In this document: in pieces, positions 1 through 12,840 of the stretch
Numbering within the stretch: position 1 is the stretch's first letter
Layout of the letters: each line of letters begins with the position of its first letter
Assembly: GCA_950295325.1 (NCBI GenBank)
Contig: OX485808.1
Span: 42,240,527-42,304,526 of the forward strand
Length of the DNA: 64,000 nt
Origin: Polytrichum commune
Taxonomy: Eukaryota > Streptophyta > Polytrichopsida > Polytrichales > Polytrichaceae
Direction: 5' to 3'
Translations under genes and position numbers: made by a program
Notes under the pieces: model-generated
Seen by the model: the letters and a program-made list of their open reading frames with translations, nothing else
Database searches by the model: none
Told to the model about the DNA's origin: nothing

Positions 1-9
1 ATAATGACC

Positions 10-150
10 TAATTTGTTTTTTTTACAAGGAATGACAAATGATGTTTAGTTTACATGCTAGTGTTAGTGGCACCACACGGGCGGTTTACAATTAGTATTG
101 TGCAGGACAAATAGAGTTGGTGACACTAAAATACAGTATGTAGTGAAGTG
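10..150 (-). repeat. Truncated copy of a dispersed CACTA-flanked repeat (family A)
   Basis: The stretch matches the ends of the copies at 14335-14712, 18045-18345 and 57597-57993. Shared features are an 'atgacaaatgatgtttag' type segment, then 'tagtgttagtggcacca', then a terminal 'gtgacactaaaata'. Only about 140 bp of the roughly 390-bp family is present, and the copy probably runs off the left edge. No coding potential is seen. Confidence 0.5.
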
Positions 151-211
151 ACCTCTGGATGCAACAGCAGGTGCCACCAAAAGATCAGATGATGTGGATA
201 ATTCATTCCAG

Positions 212-456
212 TGCAAGGCAGCCCAGTCTCACTACGTCTCCCTTCTGACCGATACCAACACATGAATGTGAGATTCCAGAATTACACCTTCAGAAGGATA
301 TTGAGATACGCAATAGGTGTGAGACGATCAGTGAATCCAAATCGTGTCCGTAGCCATTCGTCTGATAATTTTCAGAGCTCGTATGAATATCTTCTTCATT
401 ACCAAAGCGAAGATTCTCGTGCTCATGAAGTGGTCATACAAATCCCCCCAACGAAG
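212..456 (+). CDS. Possible isolated exon, product unknown
   Basis: An open frame of about 81 codons lies between an acceptor-like 'attcattccag' and a strong donor-like 'acgaag|gtgagt'. The phase is consistent (two leading bases, then whole codons). The peptide is basic and rich in Ser, Arg and Tyr, and I recognise no domain. No convincing partner exon is visible to either side. It could be one exon of a gene that begins left of the window, or a chance frame. Confidence 0.25.
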
Positions 457-971
457 GTGAGTATGGACCTAGAATGGTTTAGCATATTTTGAGCACGTAG
501 TCCAATCTTTTTTGAGCACCTGCCTTTTGGTGTCCATTCTTGGATCCACACCTAACCGCATACCACTCAAATATAGGTGTCCACATTCTTCCTAGGTCGG
601 AATTTGGTACGTCTGCCTTAGAGGAATTACCTGAAAGGTGACCAATACACTTGGATACTGCACTTTATGATCCAAAACATTATCCTAAGAAGTACCGTAC
701 TGGAAACTATCCTTGAAGTACCCTTACGTCCGGGTCAGTTTTGTAAATAATTGAGCAAGTTTTGAAGCACATCCAGATTTTGCTAGATTAGCAGACCGGT
801 ATCCATGTAACAAAAGAGAACTGTATTTTCACACAACAGGTCAATTTTCAAACTCCAAAAACTAAAAGATCAACATATCATACCGTCTGAACCTCAGAAG
901 TAGGTAAATTATTTCAGCACAACTGAAACTGTGTTGAAACTGACCTAATTGGGATACGGTTTTCAAATTAC

Positions 972-2945
972 CTGGGGGCTTGTGGACTTAAAGCTCCGTA
1001 CAATGGAGGCTCATTGAGCCCTGTATACATGTGCCGATCCTCTTCTTCTGATCTCGTCTTCTTGCCTCCATCAGTTGGAGAGAAACACCCATAGCGTCCG
1101 CAACCTGCCGCAAATTGTGGAAGAATGTCATAGACTTTATTGATTACTAGAAGAAGTGACCTAATCGCTGATCCATACATGCATGTAAAGCTTTTGATTG
1201 CACACAAGGCTGCTGTTATATATAACATACACAGCATACGCAATTCCTGACTCACTAACCGCTCACGTCAACTATGGACTTCAAATTAGCAATACATGGC
1301 ATAATCTCAAAGTAATAAAGAAGGGACAAGTGCTCCAGAGAGGAGCCTGACCCTCCCCACCCATCATTTCCTTGGGATACTAGCTGCCTCCTCCAATCTT
1401 CTATTCTCACTACGCTCAATAGTCCTATTAGTGTGGGTTACCGTTTGAAGTTCCAAGTTGCTATGAACTTTTATCGAGAATATAATCTTTTCACCAAGTT
1501 ATTTCATGTTCCTTGACGTTCATACTAATCCATTTATGATATTTAATGTCACATGTGTAATAGTGTCACTTACCCTATTTTTAGGCATATGCTAGGTTAC
1601 ATTGATGATTCACAACTTCACCATAAGTGTCACCTCACGACACTTGGCATTCAAGTGCGCTTTCTAATACCTTGGCATGAGTATGTTCAATAGTGTTATG
1701 AGGTGCACACCTATGTTACACAATGGTCTACAAGTTGACTAAAGTGTACACAAATGACACTTGCCATTAGTATGCTCAAGAATATCTTCCTCTTGCACTC
1801 TAAAGTGTAAACACACGACACTTGCCGTGAGTACGCTCAAAAACATCTTCCCCTTGCATATGAAAACGCAAGAGTATCATCTAAAGTATCCCAACGTGCT
1901 ACTCTAAATGTCATAATGTAGATATGTTTTCACTTGAAGAAGTTCCTTATGTCGATGAAGGGAATCATGTTGGCAATTAGCGGGCGTGACAGTTTGAGAC
2001 CTCTAGGCATCTAGTTTAGGCCCTTTGCAAATAGTGTACGTGACGCTAAATACCATAAGCGGTCTGTCTTATATGGTTAAGAAAATGTTAATCTCCATAG
2101 AAAATTATGGCAAAGGTGTAACTCCAAATAGTAACCCACACTAAAAGCATTAATTAGTGTACCTATCTCCCCTACTAGTGCTCGCCTTCTACACGCTCAT
2201 TTTTTACATAAAAAATCCCGAACATGTTGGGTCAACCCTTAAGATTCCATGCAAGATCCTAAACAGGACTGCCTGCAAGAATCCGCTCGGCCTTTGCTAA
2301 CCCAACTCGATCTGCTCTGTAGGGTTTGCATGGAAAGGTTGCAAACGACCTACTCAAGAAACGAAACGTGGAGAGAGATGCGTTTCCTGTGCAACACTCT
2401 ACCCGTGGAGACATTGGAGAAAAATGAAATGAATTTGTTATGATCTAGTATAACTGAACACATAACATTGCTAAGCTCCACCTACCACATACCCTAGGCA
2501 GGAAAAAAATTCGGCCATAGGACCGGGAATTAAACATCGCTAGGACTGATGCGGTTGTTTTAAAAATAAATGGATTGCAATTTATCAACTCTGCTGAATT
2601 TATCAACAAGTTGAATAAAAAAAAACTGATTTCACTTGCCTGCAAAGCTTTGTGACTGTTGAACTCTTCGTCGTGAATCCTCTGCACCTCGGCCAACAAT
2701 CGCACAGTGGAAAATAGATATGGAATTTGCAAAGCCTCTGCAGATTCTTGGATACCAATTCTGTTTGTTTGCGATAAATTAGCCCGGCCGATGCTGGACT
2801 TTACAATCTGGAGCAACACCGTCGACAGTGGGATTGGCTCCCTGCAGCTTGATGAAGAATCAACTGATTGCAACTCATCATCCTCACATTCCCAAAACCC
2901 CTCAGGCATTGGTTTCTTACATTGGCAACATACTGGATATGCCAT
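972..2945 (-). CDS. Possible two exons of an unrecognised minus-strand gene
   Basis: Exon A (2945-2640) starts at an ATG and encodes a Cys-rich start (VCCQCKKPMPEGFWEC, a CxxC-like pattern), then a mixed helical region. It ends at a strong non-canonical donor, CAG|GCAAGT. Exon B (1246-972) follows an acceptor 'gtgagtcag' in matching phase 0. It encodes a hydrophobic stretch, then a Cys/Gly segment (FAAGCGRYGCFSP) and an acidic tail, and ends at a good donor 'cccccag|gtaatt'. The 1.4-kb intron would hold the inverted-repeat element at 1411-2161. No stop-bearing last exon is identified, so the model is incomplete, and I recognise no family. Exon A could instead be the true start or an internal exon. 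Confidence 0.3.
1411..2161. mobile_element. TIR element with CACTA-like ends
   Basis: Imperfect terminal inverted repeats of about 40 bp bound the element. The left end reads 'tacgctcaatagtcctatta' then 'gtgtgggttac'. The reverse complement of the right end reads 'tacactaattaatgctttta' then 'gtgtgggttac'. The outer motif (TACACTAA.TA.TCCTATTAGTGTGGG) recurs at 9663 and 26875. No transposase frame is present, so the element is non-autonomous. The family assignment rests on the CACTA-like terminus alone. Confidence 0.6.
1740..1862. repeat. Two-copy tandem repeat, about 61 bp
   Basis: The copies at 1740-1800 and 1801-1862 share 'taaagtgta.acacacgacacttgcc', 'agtacgctcaa.aa.atctt' and 'cc.cttgca', with roughly 80-85% identity by eye. 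A weaker third relative lies near 1640-1690. All lie inside the TIR element at 1411-2161. Confidence 0.6.
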
Positions 2946-3827
2946 AATTTGGTGCAGAAACTCTTAAAAGTGTTGTGTCATCGGTGAGCGTAGCAAAGAA
3001 TTTTCTGACTCTTCTGCTGCCTTAGTGCTGCCTTGAGGGATGTTGCATCAAGAAGAACACGGTACCAAATTGCCTATTCCAAGAAAATTTCATTGAAACA
3101 AAAAGAATTGGCTAATCTTGGTGCTTGCGTCAAGAAGTGGAGAATAAAAGCTGGATGTATTTCATGGCCTTTTTGCAACCCACCTGTTTCTTTGTATGGT
3201 TCTGCATGTTGTTACTCTTTCAAGGTGTCTTCACCTGGCCTTGTAAATTTTAAACGTGGGTTGCTGACAAGAATTACCGCTTTTCTGGCAATGATATTAC
3301 ATGTAAAAAACTTCACCTCGAAAATGTTGTGCCCAATTGCCATTTGCTACACGATACCAATCCGTTTCTTTCATTTTGCTTCTTGGATGATTGAGAGAGT
3401 TTCCACTTCAATTATAAAGATAACGCGAACTTTTAATTCCAGGTTCTCGCAGTATACTTGGTGCTTCTTTCCTTTCAATCCTCTTTTGAGATCCTTGTAT
3501 CAGGCTTGGCAATCCTGAATTTGGATTCGTCACTGTTTGGATCTTGTGCGCTCTGTCCGCACCTCCAGCAATGGAAAGATTGTCCCCAAACAATAATTTT
3601 GGAGTGCGTTAATATTGTTCAATTGAAGGGTGCACCGCTGTAATCTGCTTCTTAAAGATTATAAGCTCATACTGAGAGCCCATTCTCCCTCGATAGCAAA
3701 TTGCAAGCAAATTTCACCTGAATCGCCTAACACAAAGCTCTGGCTAGGAAACGATAACATCATCTATTCGATTCCTTGGTGGTCAATGATCATGGCGGAT
3801 TGCAGAGGGATGAATGGCGGGCCTCAT

Positions 3828-4098
3828 GGTGGTATGGATCCCAGTTCATTGGCGGGCATAATTCTGATTGTCACCTCAATCTGTAGCTTAGTACTTGATT
3901 GGGAACCCATCAAAACTCCAGACCTCACCTCATTAGGATTTCTTGGGGTATTCCATATGCAAAAGGTGGTGGGCTTCAAGGTGGTCCGGATTCACTGGCA
4001 GGCACAACTCTGATTGTCAGCTCAATCTGTAGCTTAATTGATGGAGAACCCATCAAAACTCCACACCTCACCTCATTTGGATTTCTTAGAGTTTGGAG
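3828..4098. repeat. Direct repeat of about 138 bp spanning the WD40 gene stop
   Basis: Segments 3828-3955 and 3966-4098 are near copies. They share 'ctctgattgtcagctcaatc', 'tgtagctta', 'gaacccatcaaaactcca' and 'cctcacctcatttggatttc'. One copy is coding, forming the last codons of the WD40 gene on the minus strand. The other lies beyond the stop and is out of frame. A faint third relative occurs near 4189-4225. Confidence 0.65.
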
Positions 4099-7000
4099 AT
4101 TGTACCAGGCATTATCCTCACCTTGCCTACTTTGCCCATTCTCAGTGTTGGTGCTTGTGGAAGCATCGATGGATCGTTGCGGTGCTTGGGAATCCATCAA
4201 AGCCGCATTCCTTACATCAAAATCCTTTTTGATGGGTGGCATCTGGTACCAAGTACTACACTCATTGTGCCTAGTAAATTTCATAGTTTCAGTGCCTGTG
4301 CTTGTCATACCTCTTGGAGGACAATTTTTTCTCTGCATATCAGATAATATGTCTAATATTTTCTGGCAGTCTTCTTTCTCAAGCTGATGGTGCGGTTTGC
4401 TGCCTTCACCAGTGTAAGGGCTACTTGCCTGATTGCGTGTCCGTGTTTCTGGTGCACACTCGCCACAAACTTTGTGATATTTGTTTCCACTCGGTTGATT
4501 CTTTGGAAGTATTTCATGGTTATTAAAATTGGTTTCCTTGTTGCTCATGTTTGTCAATTGCTGGACTGTACACAGAGGGCTACTCGCCCGGTCACAGGTC
4601 TGACCTTGGTAAACTGCACACTCATCACAAACTTTGTTTTCATCACTTCTTCCTCTACTCTGTTTTTTCTTTGGTGAGGATCTCTTTGGGGGACTTCCGC
4701 CATATTTTTCATGGTCTTTCAGAGGGTGACCACAAACCGGGCATTGCTCATTGATGTCTCGTCCTTTGTTTCCTTCCCAAATAAGACAACATGGAATAGT
4801 CTGCTTTGATTTGCCCTTGTCTTTCATTCGAAAGCTCATGACAGGTTGCATGCTCTGCTGTCCATCCCCTTCGACTGATGTACCCAGTTGTGGAATGCTC
4901 TCTTTTTTATCCCCACCGCCAGGTTTAAAGTTGACACTGCACTTCCTTGGCACTACTTCTTTGCGGTCACGAGAAAGTATGCGAGTTCGGCATGCAGCAG
5001 ATTTTGAGACAACAGTGCTGGTGTTGTTTTTCTGTTGGCTCACTGTGCAAGTGCATTGACACAACTGATGGTGCTTGTCGACTGGGTCTGAGGAAGCCCT
5101 GCCATGAATTTTTTCAGGCAGTTTTTCAGGATTCTGACAAACTCTCTCTTCCTCCACCCTGCATATTTAGGTGGCAGGTTAGCATCTCCTGAGAAAGATT
5201 GATTTAACAAAGGTTGAACAACATCTGCAGACAAGGGAATATATAGTTAATGTTGATCCTACCTCAGGTCACTTGTCAGGTGAATTGCGGCGTCATCTGC
5301 AACCTCAAACAACACAGGGATTGGCATGTATTATTGCAATGTATATGACAATTGTCGAACCATACTCATGTCAAATGGAGAAAAGTGGTGTTCTTAACCT
5401 GGCTTCGCAGTCTACGTCTTCCCATTCCAGGCTCTTGATTGTGCTTCTCTTGGGGGACGGGCTCGTTCCTGTGAGTTCTGGTAGAATGTGTGCCTGCAAT
5501 CCATTACTTGTGCACACCAATAGAATGCGCCAAGCAGCCGTCACTTCCGTTCCGAGTCTTCTGCACAGGTCTATAGCCGGACAGTAGAACGAGCAACACC
5601 CCAACCATGATTTGAAGTTAAGACAACCCACACATCTCCATGTTGTAGTTTCGTAGAGAATCACTCGTTCCGATGTCCCGACCTGTTGCGAAGAAGAAGC
5701 AATGGTTGACCAGTCTGTTAGAAGTGAGGTCCCTGCTGCCAAAAGACCTCCGTCTGCACGAAAGCTCAAACACATTACGGGAACATCGCCACAATTGCCT
5801 GTCCAATATGCCGTCCACTTCTGGTGGCTGGAATATCGTATCCATACCCTAACGTTCCCCTCGCATGTCCCAACAGCCAAGTATTCTGGAGTTCGCAACA
5901 CTTCCAGTATGTTGCTTAAACCTGAAGAACAGAAACCCCTCCTGTTTGAAATTGTTTTGATACACTTGTTTGAACTTCAAACAGTAATTGAAGAAGACCT
6001 TTCAATATAGTAGTCTGTCTCAAATTGGATGGTTGATCATGCATGTGAAACCTTTAAAGACCTTGCACATTAGGGTTTCCTAATATCTGATGTGAGCAGA
6101 TCTAGTAATTTCCGTAAAGGATTCTCCTGTCGCAGTGAGCAGTGTACAACAAGGGTTGTGATCAGACCTAGTCTATTGCACTTGTTTGGACTTCAAATGG
6201 ATATGGAAGAAGACCGTCCCACATAGCCGTCACGAATTGAATCGTTGATCATGCATCCGAAACTTTTGAAGACCTCACATATTAGGTTTCCTAATACCTG
6301 ATGTGAGCGGATCTAGTAATGCTTCGGGAGCATTTTCGGAAATGTTTATCTTGTTCCATTTAGCAATGTACAGTAAGAGCTGTGATCGGGCCTAGTTTGA
6401 GACAGTTGTTGGACTGCAAATAGTAAAGGAAGAAGAGCTTCCAACATAGCAGTCTCAAATTGAATGGTTGATCATGCATCCAAAATCTTCGAAGACCTCA
6501 TCCATTAGGGTTTCTTCATACCTGATGTGAGCGGGTCCAGTAATGCTTCGTGAGCATTTTGCGAGAGGTTCTCTTCCCGCAGTGAGCAGTGGACAGCAAG
6601 AGCTGTGATTTCCCTCTCGCCTGTAGATAACAACGTCCTGGACCTCTTCCATGGCGAGTCCATGGAGATGTTGTTGCCATCGTCACCTTGTGCACCTCGC
6701 ATGGCCCAGAATCTCACCTTTCCATCTTGACAACCCGTGCCAATCTCCCATGACTCTCCGAGAAACTCCAAAATTCCGGCAGATGACCAGGAGCCCTGTA
6801 CAGCTTCAGAGCACAAAGGGCAGATTCCTGGCCCACCATCCCCTCGGAATGGGTTAGGCCCGAATGGTTGCTTGAGTTGCAAAGTGGCAACATTTGTCTC
6901 ACAAAGCATGGCTCCATCCGCAAGCCTCCAAACACGGATAGAGCCATCCATTGCCGCGGAAGCCATGGCCTGACCATCTGCTTTCACAGTGATGCAAACA

Positions 7001-7524
7001 ATGAACGCAGAGTGACGGCCAATGCAAAAGACTCTTGCTCTGTCAATGTCCACTTTATGCATACTGCTTGCTGCTGATCTCTTGCAATCATGGTGCAGTT
7101 GGAGAGGAGTGGCTCCCGGCAATTTTGTGAATAGAATCCTGCTTGACTGCACTTGATGAAAGACAATCTCGTTCGTTCTACCAGGGATAAACTCGAAACC
7201 TCCCCATTGAACGTTGACAGCCTCCAATGCCAGGTCTGCATGTGAAGTTCCGTTACTATGAGAGACATGGACTTGGAAGGCTGAAATGGGGACGAGCTCG
7301 GGAGCAATGTGACCTCCTCCCTTTTTAAAAATGTATGTGACCAGTAAACCCCCGGCTCTCAGAACTGCGAGGCAATACTCTTGATTTAGGTCCCAATGTG
7401 CTATTCCTGTAAAATCTGTGTTGCTGCAAAAATGAAGCGGAGAGCCGCATGACTTTCGAACGCTTGCTTGTGCCGGAGTCGCAGGAGGCAGAGGTACACG
7501 CACCAACACCAACTCCGGGTTCAT
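3976..7524 (-). CDS. WD40-repeat protein with Cys-rich C-terminal tail, 902 aa
   Basis: Three exons, 7524-6522, 5921-5399 and 5158-3976, join in phase (1, then 2) to give 2,709 nt with one stop. The donors are TCAG|GTATGA and CCAG|GTTAAG. The acceptors are TTCTTCAG and ATATGCAG, the latter preceded by a branch-like TGCTAAC. WD-type blades are clear near residues 178-203 (DGSIRVWRLADG), 250-276 (DGKVRFW) and 345-362 (EGNVRVW), with a weaker one at about 373-425. From about residue 510 the protein is a Lys/Ser/Gln-rich low-complexity region with CxC and CxxC pairs (QLCQCTC, CPVCGHPLKDHE near 648, CDEC, CGEC). WD40 propellers are generally binding scaffolds, and the Cys pairs could bind zinc. 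Both are inference. I do not recognise the family. The ATG chosen opens the long first-exon frame. Confidence 0.7.
5962..6609. repeat. Threefold tandem repeat of about 215 bp covering an exon end and intron
   Basis: Three units lie head to tail, at about 5962-6178, 6179-6402 and 6403-6609. Each carries 'gaatggttgatcatgcatcc', 'gaagacctca', 'ttagggtttc', 'ctgatgtgagcggatc' and 'gcagtgagcagtg'. The third unit contains the real 3' end of WD40 exon 1 and its donor. The other two now lie in intron 1. Confidence 0.85.
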
Positions 7525-9662
7525 ACTTCCATCATTCTCCTACGTACCTTGCTGTGGAAGCTTTATAAATTTTGTGTTTCCTTTTGCTTTTTTCATCCCT
7601 CTCACCTCTGTCAATCCCAAGCATTTCAACATTTCAAAGTCACCAATGCTTGCGGGTCGTGTACGCAGCTCATGGGCTGCATAACCCTGCGGAGATAATC
7701 CATCAATCGGTCAGGAATATCTACTATTAGATCAATTCAGATGAATAAAAGGAAACATTCAAGACTACTAAGGATTTCTCAGCATGTGATCATAATCACA
7801 TCCTTAGATGCGTTATTGTTGTATCACTCCAGGTTTCTCAGATCAACAATTTTGGGTTAAGCTGGAAAACCTAATTCAAAATGTCAAATCCAGATGCAAG
7901 AACTTCATAGGAAGCTCACCACTTAGAAGCTTTGTAGTCTTACCATCAAAGAAGACATCGCAGAAGGAAGTTCGCTCCGACGCAAAAAGTGCCACAGATT
8001 CGAATGAACACCGCGTTACTGAGGGACAAAATTACACATGATATTGCTGCAGTCGCAGAAGAGTCTGACTCCAATTTGTTGCGACGGATAAAAGTGCATG
8101 ATACTGCCGGCCACAAATGTGTACGTTTTCGAAAAAGAATGACATGTTATACCCTAAACCTCCCACACCAGTGCTTTGTCGTGAGAGAATACCTTAATGA
8201 CTTTAATTGGCAAATGCCCACAGTACCGAAGAAACGCAATGGAAAAGTCACTGCAGCGATTAATCGTCATGATCTCAGAGACAATAAAAATAATATGTAA
8301 CTTTCATCACATGCTCAAAAATTCATTGCAACTGCTTCCGACATGTGTGTGGATGACCTTGTACCCTTCTTTCATAGTAGACTGCCAGGTTTCGGCATCA
8401 CCTCTCAAGAACCAAATTACAATGGAAGTAACTACAATTTGTGGTTTAAACGGTGCAAAGATCTCTTCCAGAAGCTCAAGGCAAATTTTCCATGTCAACA
8501 CCCTCATCACGCTGTCATCAAACATGGCAACCGATACTTATTCAATGTCCGAACAAAATCCGGTGCAACAAACTGTTGAAACAAATTTCAGATAAATTCC
8601 AGGCACTGCTTGCTCCTAATTCATTCACCCCTTCAATCTCGTGTATCATCCTCATCATCATGAACCAAACCACCATAATCAGAACAAATTCAATTAGTCC
8701 TGCATAATTGTGGTGTCCACAATTTAGCACTACTTAAAGCTTGTCTGTAAGTAGCGACTCCAAATGCTTGCAGATCCTAGCCAACATTACCCACCGCACT
8801 CAGGCACTTAACCCTAAATTCAATAACCAGAAAAAGAAAAAAAGAAAAAAAGATCATCACAATCCTCAGAGAAAAACGGAGATGTCTAATTTCCACCACT
8901 TTCCTCTACTCTTGGTTCAACATCAAACCATATGGAGCTCATGAATACTCTTCGTCACCTTCCTGTGTCAAATCTGAAGCTATGTAACCTGTCTCTTCGA
9001 CGGCCATAGTGGCCACGGGAAATTGTCCCCATCACGTAGATATCTCTCCTGTAAATGTACGCATCGCGTACACGTTCATCTCCCCCGTGTGTGTCCCTTT
9101 TGAGGTGCGGCGGGGCGGCAGTTACGCTGCATGTAAAAGAGGCAGCCCAGGATGTTCATCACATGTACATACCAAGATCCCAAGGGATGTGGCTGCCCCA
9201 TTTTCCAAAACAATGTGTTGTAGATGACGTGGCAACCATTTCATGAGTTGTATATGATTTTGGAGAAAGTCTTATTGTACCACAATTTACCCTATGCACA
9301 TGGAAAATTAAGCACAAAATGAACTATTTTGGCCTAAACGTGCCACATGTCATCATGTGAGTGGTTGGAACATCTTCATAGATGACGTGGAATCAAATTT
9401 AGGTAGGGATGTGCCCGATCATACATGAACATATGATATTAAGGGCAAACTTCCGTGGGCACATTTGTGTGAGACTTATCATGGGTGAGGGTGAAAAACC
9501 AAAGAAACATTGTGTAGTCTAGGTATTTGTATTTTGGTCAACTTGACCCCTAGAGTCAAGGTGTCAAAGACCTCAATCTAGTCTAGTCGGGATCAATCAG
9601 AATGAATGAGGAAAGAATTAACGACAAACTTGAGAAGGCCACGTTCTAACTGCACCTTATGA
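7525..9662. other. Intergenic, no supported gene
   Basis: Several short open frames occur at 7800-8950, but none shows a recognisable motif or a consistent exon chain. The first few hundred bases should hold the promoter of the minus-strand WD40 gene. A short A-rich run lies near 8830-8850. Confidence 0.5.
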
Positions 9663-9944
9663 TACACTAAATAGTCCTATTACTCTTGGTGGAAAATGAA
9701 TGTGAGCCATTATAGTTGCCTAGTCATGGTGGAAATAATGTGGGCCCAAGACTCTAGGTCCTCCCCTAAGTCTTTTTGGAACCTACTTCTAATCAACACC
9801 TTACATAAAATACTAGCATAAAATAAAATAATCACCCACATCAATTTCCTAGAATAAGAATTAATGTGACCCACACAAATTTGAAATAGAGACTTGGCAT
9901 ATGTTGAAAATTGATGTGGGACTATACATGGGCTATATAGTGTA
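9663..9944. mobile_element. Short CACTA-end MITE-like element, 282 bp
   Basis: The ends are inverted: 'tacactaaatagtcc' at the left and 'ggctatatagtgta' at the right. The interior matches the element at 26875 (for example 'ctagtcatggtggaa', 'atgtgggcccaagac', 'ataaaataaaataatcacc'). No coding frame is present. It could be a deletion derivative of the longer element type at 1411. Confidence 0.65.
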
Positions 9945-12840
9945 GTGGTCATAAACCAAAATTTCACTTCCATGTGCTAGCCATCCCAGTGAAGGAAATT
10001 AGATTTTGTTGACAAAGTTTGGATGAGATCATGGAAGAATTAATCACCAAACACTTCCCATGTAGTGTAGAATGAATTATAGAAAAATAAAACTGATATA
10101 AATGACCTAGACTCAAGTACATACCACGAATCTTTATTAGTGTACACTTCACTCTTTTTTTTTGTCTTTTTTGTAACGGGTTGTGGAAAATATGGATTCC
10201 ATACTTTTACACCAAATAGTACATAATATCAATTCAACACTTGTTAAGGGTTTGTACAAATCATCATGTGTCATGTGTAAATAGACCCTCCCACCTTTTA
10301 AGTGTGCATATGTGGATTGATACCATCATCATATTATTCAACAACTATGTATTGTTCTATGTTTGTATATAAAAGTGTCATTCAATGATTCTTTCATGTT
10401 TATGAGGATCCATGCTAATAGAGGATCCAAGCATAGAGGAATCACTAATAGGATAGTAGGGTCAAGACAACCTCAAATCTGACTCCATTTTTATTTACTG
10501 AAAAGGCTAATCCAACTAGAGTCATTATAATAACTAGATTTGACACCTCCAATTAGACTTGTCTTTTGGGTCATATCACAATGACCACACTTTTTATGTG
10601 GTGAGTATATTATATTGCATAAATTATGACACCTTGTGCACGCCTCAGGACCTGCATCCTTTTTTATTATTAATTTTATATACATTACACATATTCCAAC
10701 AACCTGTGCCATGGGAACTGTTTTTATTTTTATTTTATTTAATTTAATTTTAGTAAGGTGAATTTTATTGTAAACTATTCAATATTTCAAAATACATACA
10801 TAGTAAGGTAGTCAAATCTACATGTAGGTATGTGAAGAACCTAGGGTGCTAAATGGATGTGCAAAATTTCCAAGCCATCTTACATCCCTAAAAGTTTGTC
10901 TCAAGCTTGTAGATCTCGTTACTATCTTAGGCTTTGCGGATTTGCCATGAATTTGGGCCAAACAACAAGGACTTTGCAAAGTGACCATATATGTGCATGA
11001 GTGGACAAAACTTTCTAAAACTGAGATGGTGGGTTCAAACACACACTTGCAATTGACATAATGGTCCTTTGGTGTAAAAGTGACCATTTGGCAAATGGTT
11101 ACTTTGACACAAAGGATTGTTATGTCAAATGCAAGTTTGTGGTAGTACCCACAATCCTAGTAGTGGATGTCTAGTCCCATTGGACCTCATCTCATAAGAC
11201 ATGTATTACAGTTCCAAAAAAGCTTGTCACAAATGTTATTTCATTCCAATATATTTTGATTCCTCGCCTATTACGACATAGCATGGACCCTGGGAGTCTA
11301 GTTGCCAAATTATGTCATGATGTTGCAAAGTATTTATGGAACCATCACAATCTTCTATCTCAAAGTTAATCAAAAGTACTCTAAGATAGATGAGGCTAAT
11401 GCAGACACCTCCAGTTCTGTGGAATCATCTAGCCGATGGATTCGAGCATCAGAAGCTTGAGCATGTTAGCAATTGCAAGTAGGGACCAAAGAATTTGAAA
11501 TCGTTGAAATTGGAGTTGAGGAAGGTGTTGATCTAGACTCTGGAATGAAAGATTCTCTACTTTCTAGTGTTGTGTTATAGGGATACTCTTTTATCATTCA
11601 ATGTTGTGTAAGTGGACAACATCAATAGCAGATTTACATGGGTCATTTGCCAATGAAAACCAAGTTGAATGCCAATACCGGTTGTGTCATGTCTCTAAAG
11701 TGCTCACATGTAAGATAAAATGTTGTTGGATTGTTTTTCAGTATAGAATACCACACTACAAGTTGGTTGGCACCTCACAACCACATGTTGCCTCCTAATT
11801 TGTCCACCTCGGGCACAAAAATCAAGCGTGTCATAGCTCAATGGATAGCACTCCTCATTTTAGAGGAGGGTGGGTGTAGTTTGACTTTTGCAAAGGTGAC
11901 TATTCCAAACATCATCAATATGGCAACTAAATCACCATATATTACTCACCCATGAAATTGAAACAATTGTACTATTGGTTAAGAGCCAAAATAGGTGTCC
12001 AATCAAGGAAGCTATTTGAATTAGCTTCATCTACCTTACACACTTAGGTTTAACCCTTTGTTGCCTTTGGGTGCAATGAAACTTGGAACTTTCATACCAC
12101 CCTTGATGTCAAGGGCAATTTAGCCCACTTTCATCAACATAGATGATGATCAATCATTTTTATGTGAAAACCAACTTACATTATAAAAATCTAGGAAGAA
12201 AAATCTTCTTGTTTCAGCAAAATGTGAGAAGATCCAACTATCGCAAAGTTGAAGTTCTCAACTTGGATGACATGATGGATGAGATCTTTCGAAAAAAATA
12301 GAGACCATTGTACATACACTCTAACCTCCCTAATATCATGCATGTGGCAACCAAAGTGCATGTTATATTAAGGAGGTTTCCAATGTTAAAATGGATGTGT
12401 GATAATTGAAAACTATTGTAGTATGTGACATTATGGAATAACATACATTCAACATTGCAATAATGACAACATGATGCATTTGAGCATGTGGTTTGAATTC
12501 TTTGGTGGATTACTTTAATGTCAAAACCCATGATATATGAGAAGGATATGTGACAACAAGGAGGAATATTCAAACTATGCACATCCAATCTCTTGGGTTT
12601 CAAGGTATAAGAGGGAGTGACATTATAGCGGTTGGCATTACAAAGGTTAAGTTGTATTTAAAATAAAATTTTGTGAAGACTTTCAAACTTTGAATTTGAA
12701 GTTTACTTGCCTATTTCAGAGGTGGTCAAAGTTTATTGACCAGTTGATGAGTGTCTCTCATAATGAACGTGAATGCCAATTTTGAGACATGTTTGGTTTG
12801 GTGTGTCGCCCAAAATACTAAAGATTGTTGATGCTTGGTA
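9945..12840. other. AT-rich intergenic DNA, nothing recognised
   Basis: Open frames are short and without motifs. No RNA gene or clear repeat was seen. Confidence 0.45.

Noticed and set aside
3033-3518. Plus-strand frame of 161 codons downstream of the WD40 gene
   Set aside because: No motif, and antisense to the minus-strand genes. Likely chance.
8197-8595. Frames of 80-130 codons at 7.8-8.7 kb
   Set aside because: Several overlapping frames compete, with no conserved motif and no splice chain. Gag-like or retroelement signatures were looked for and not found.
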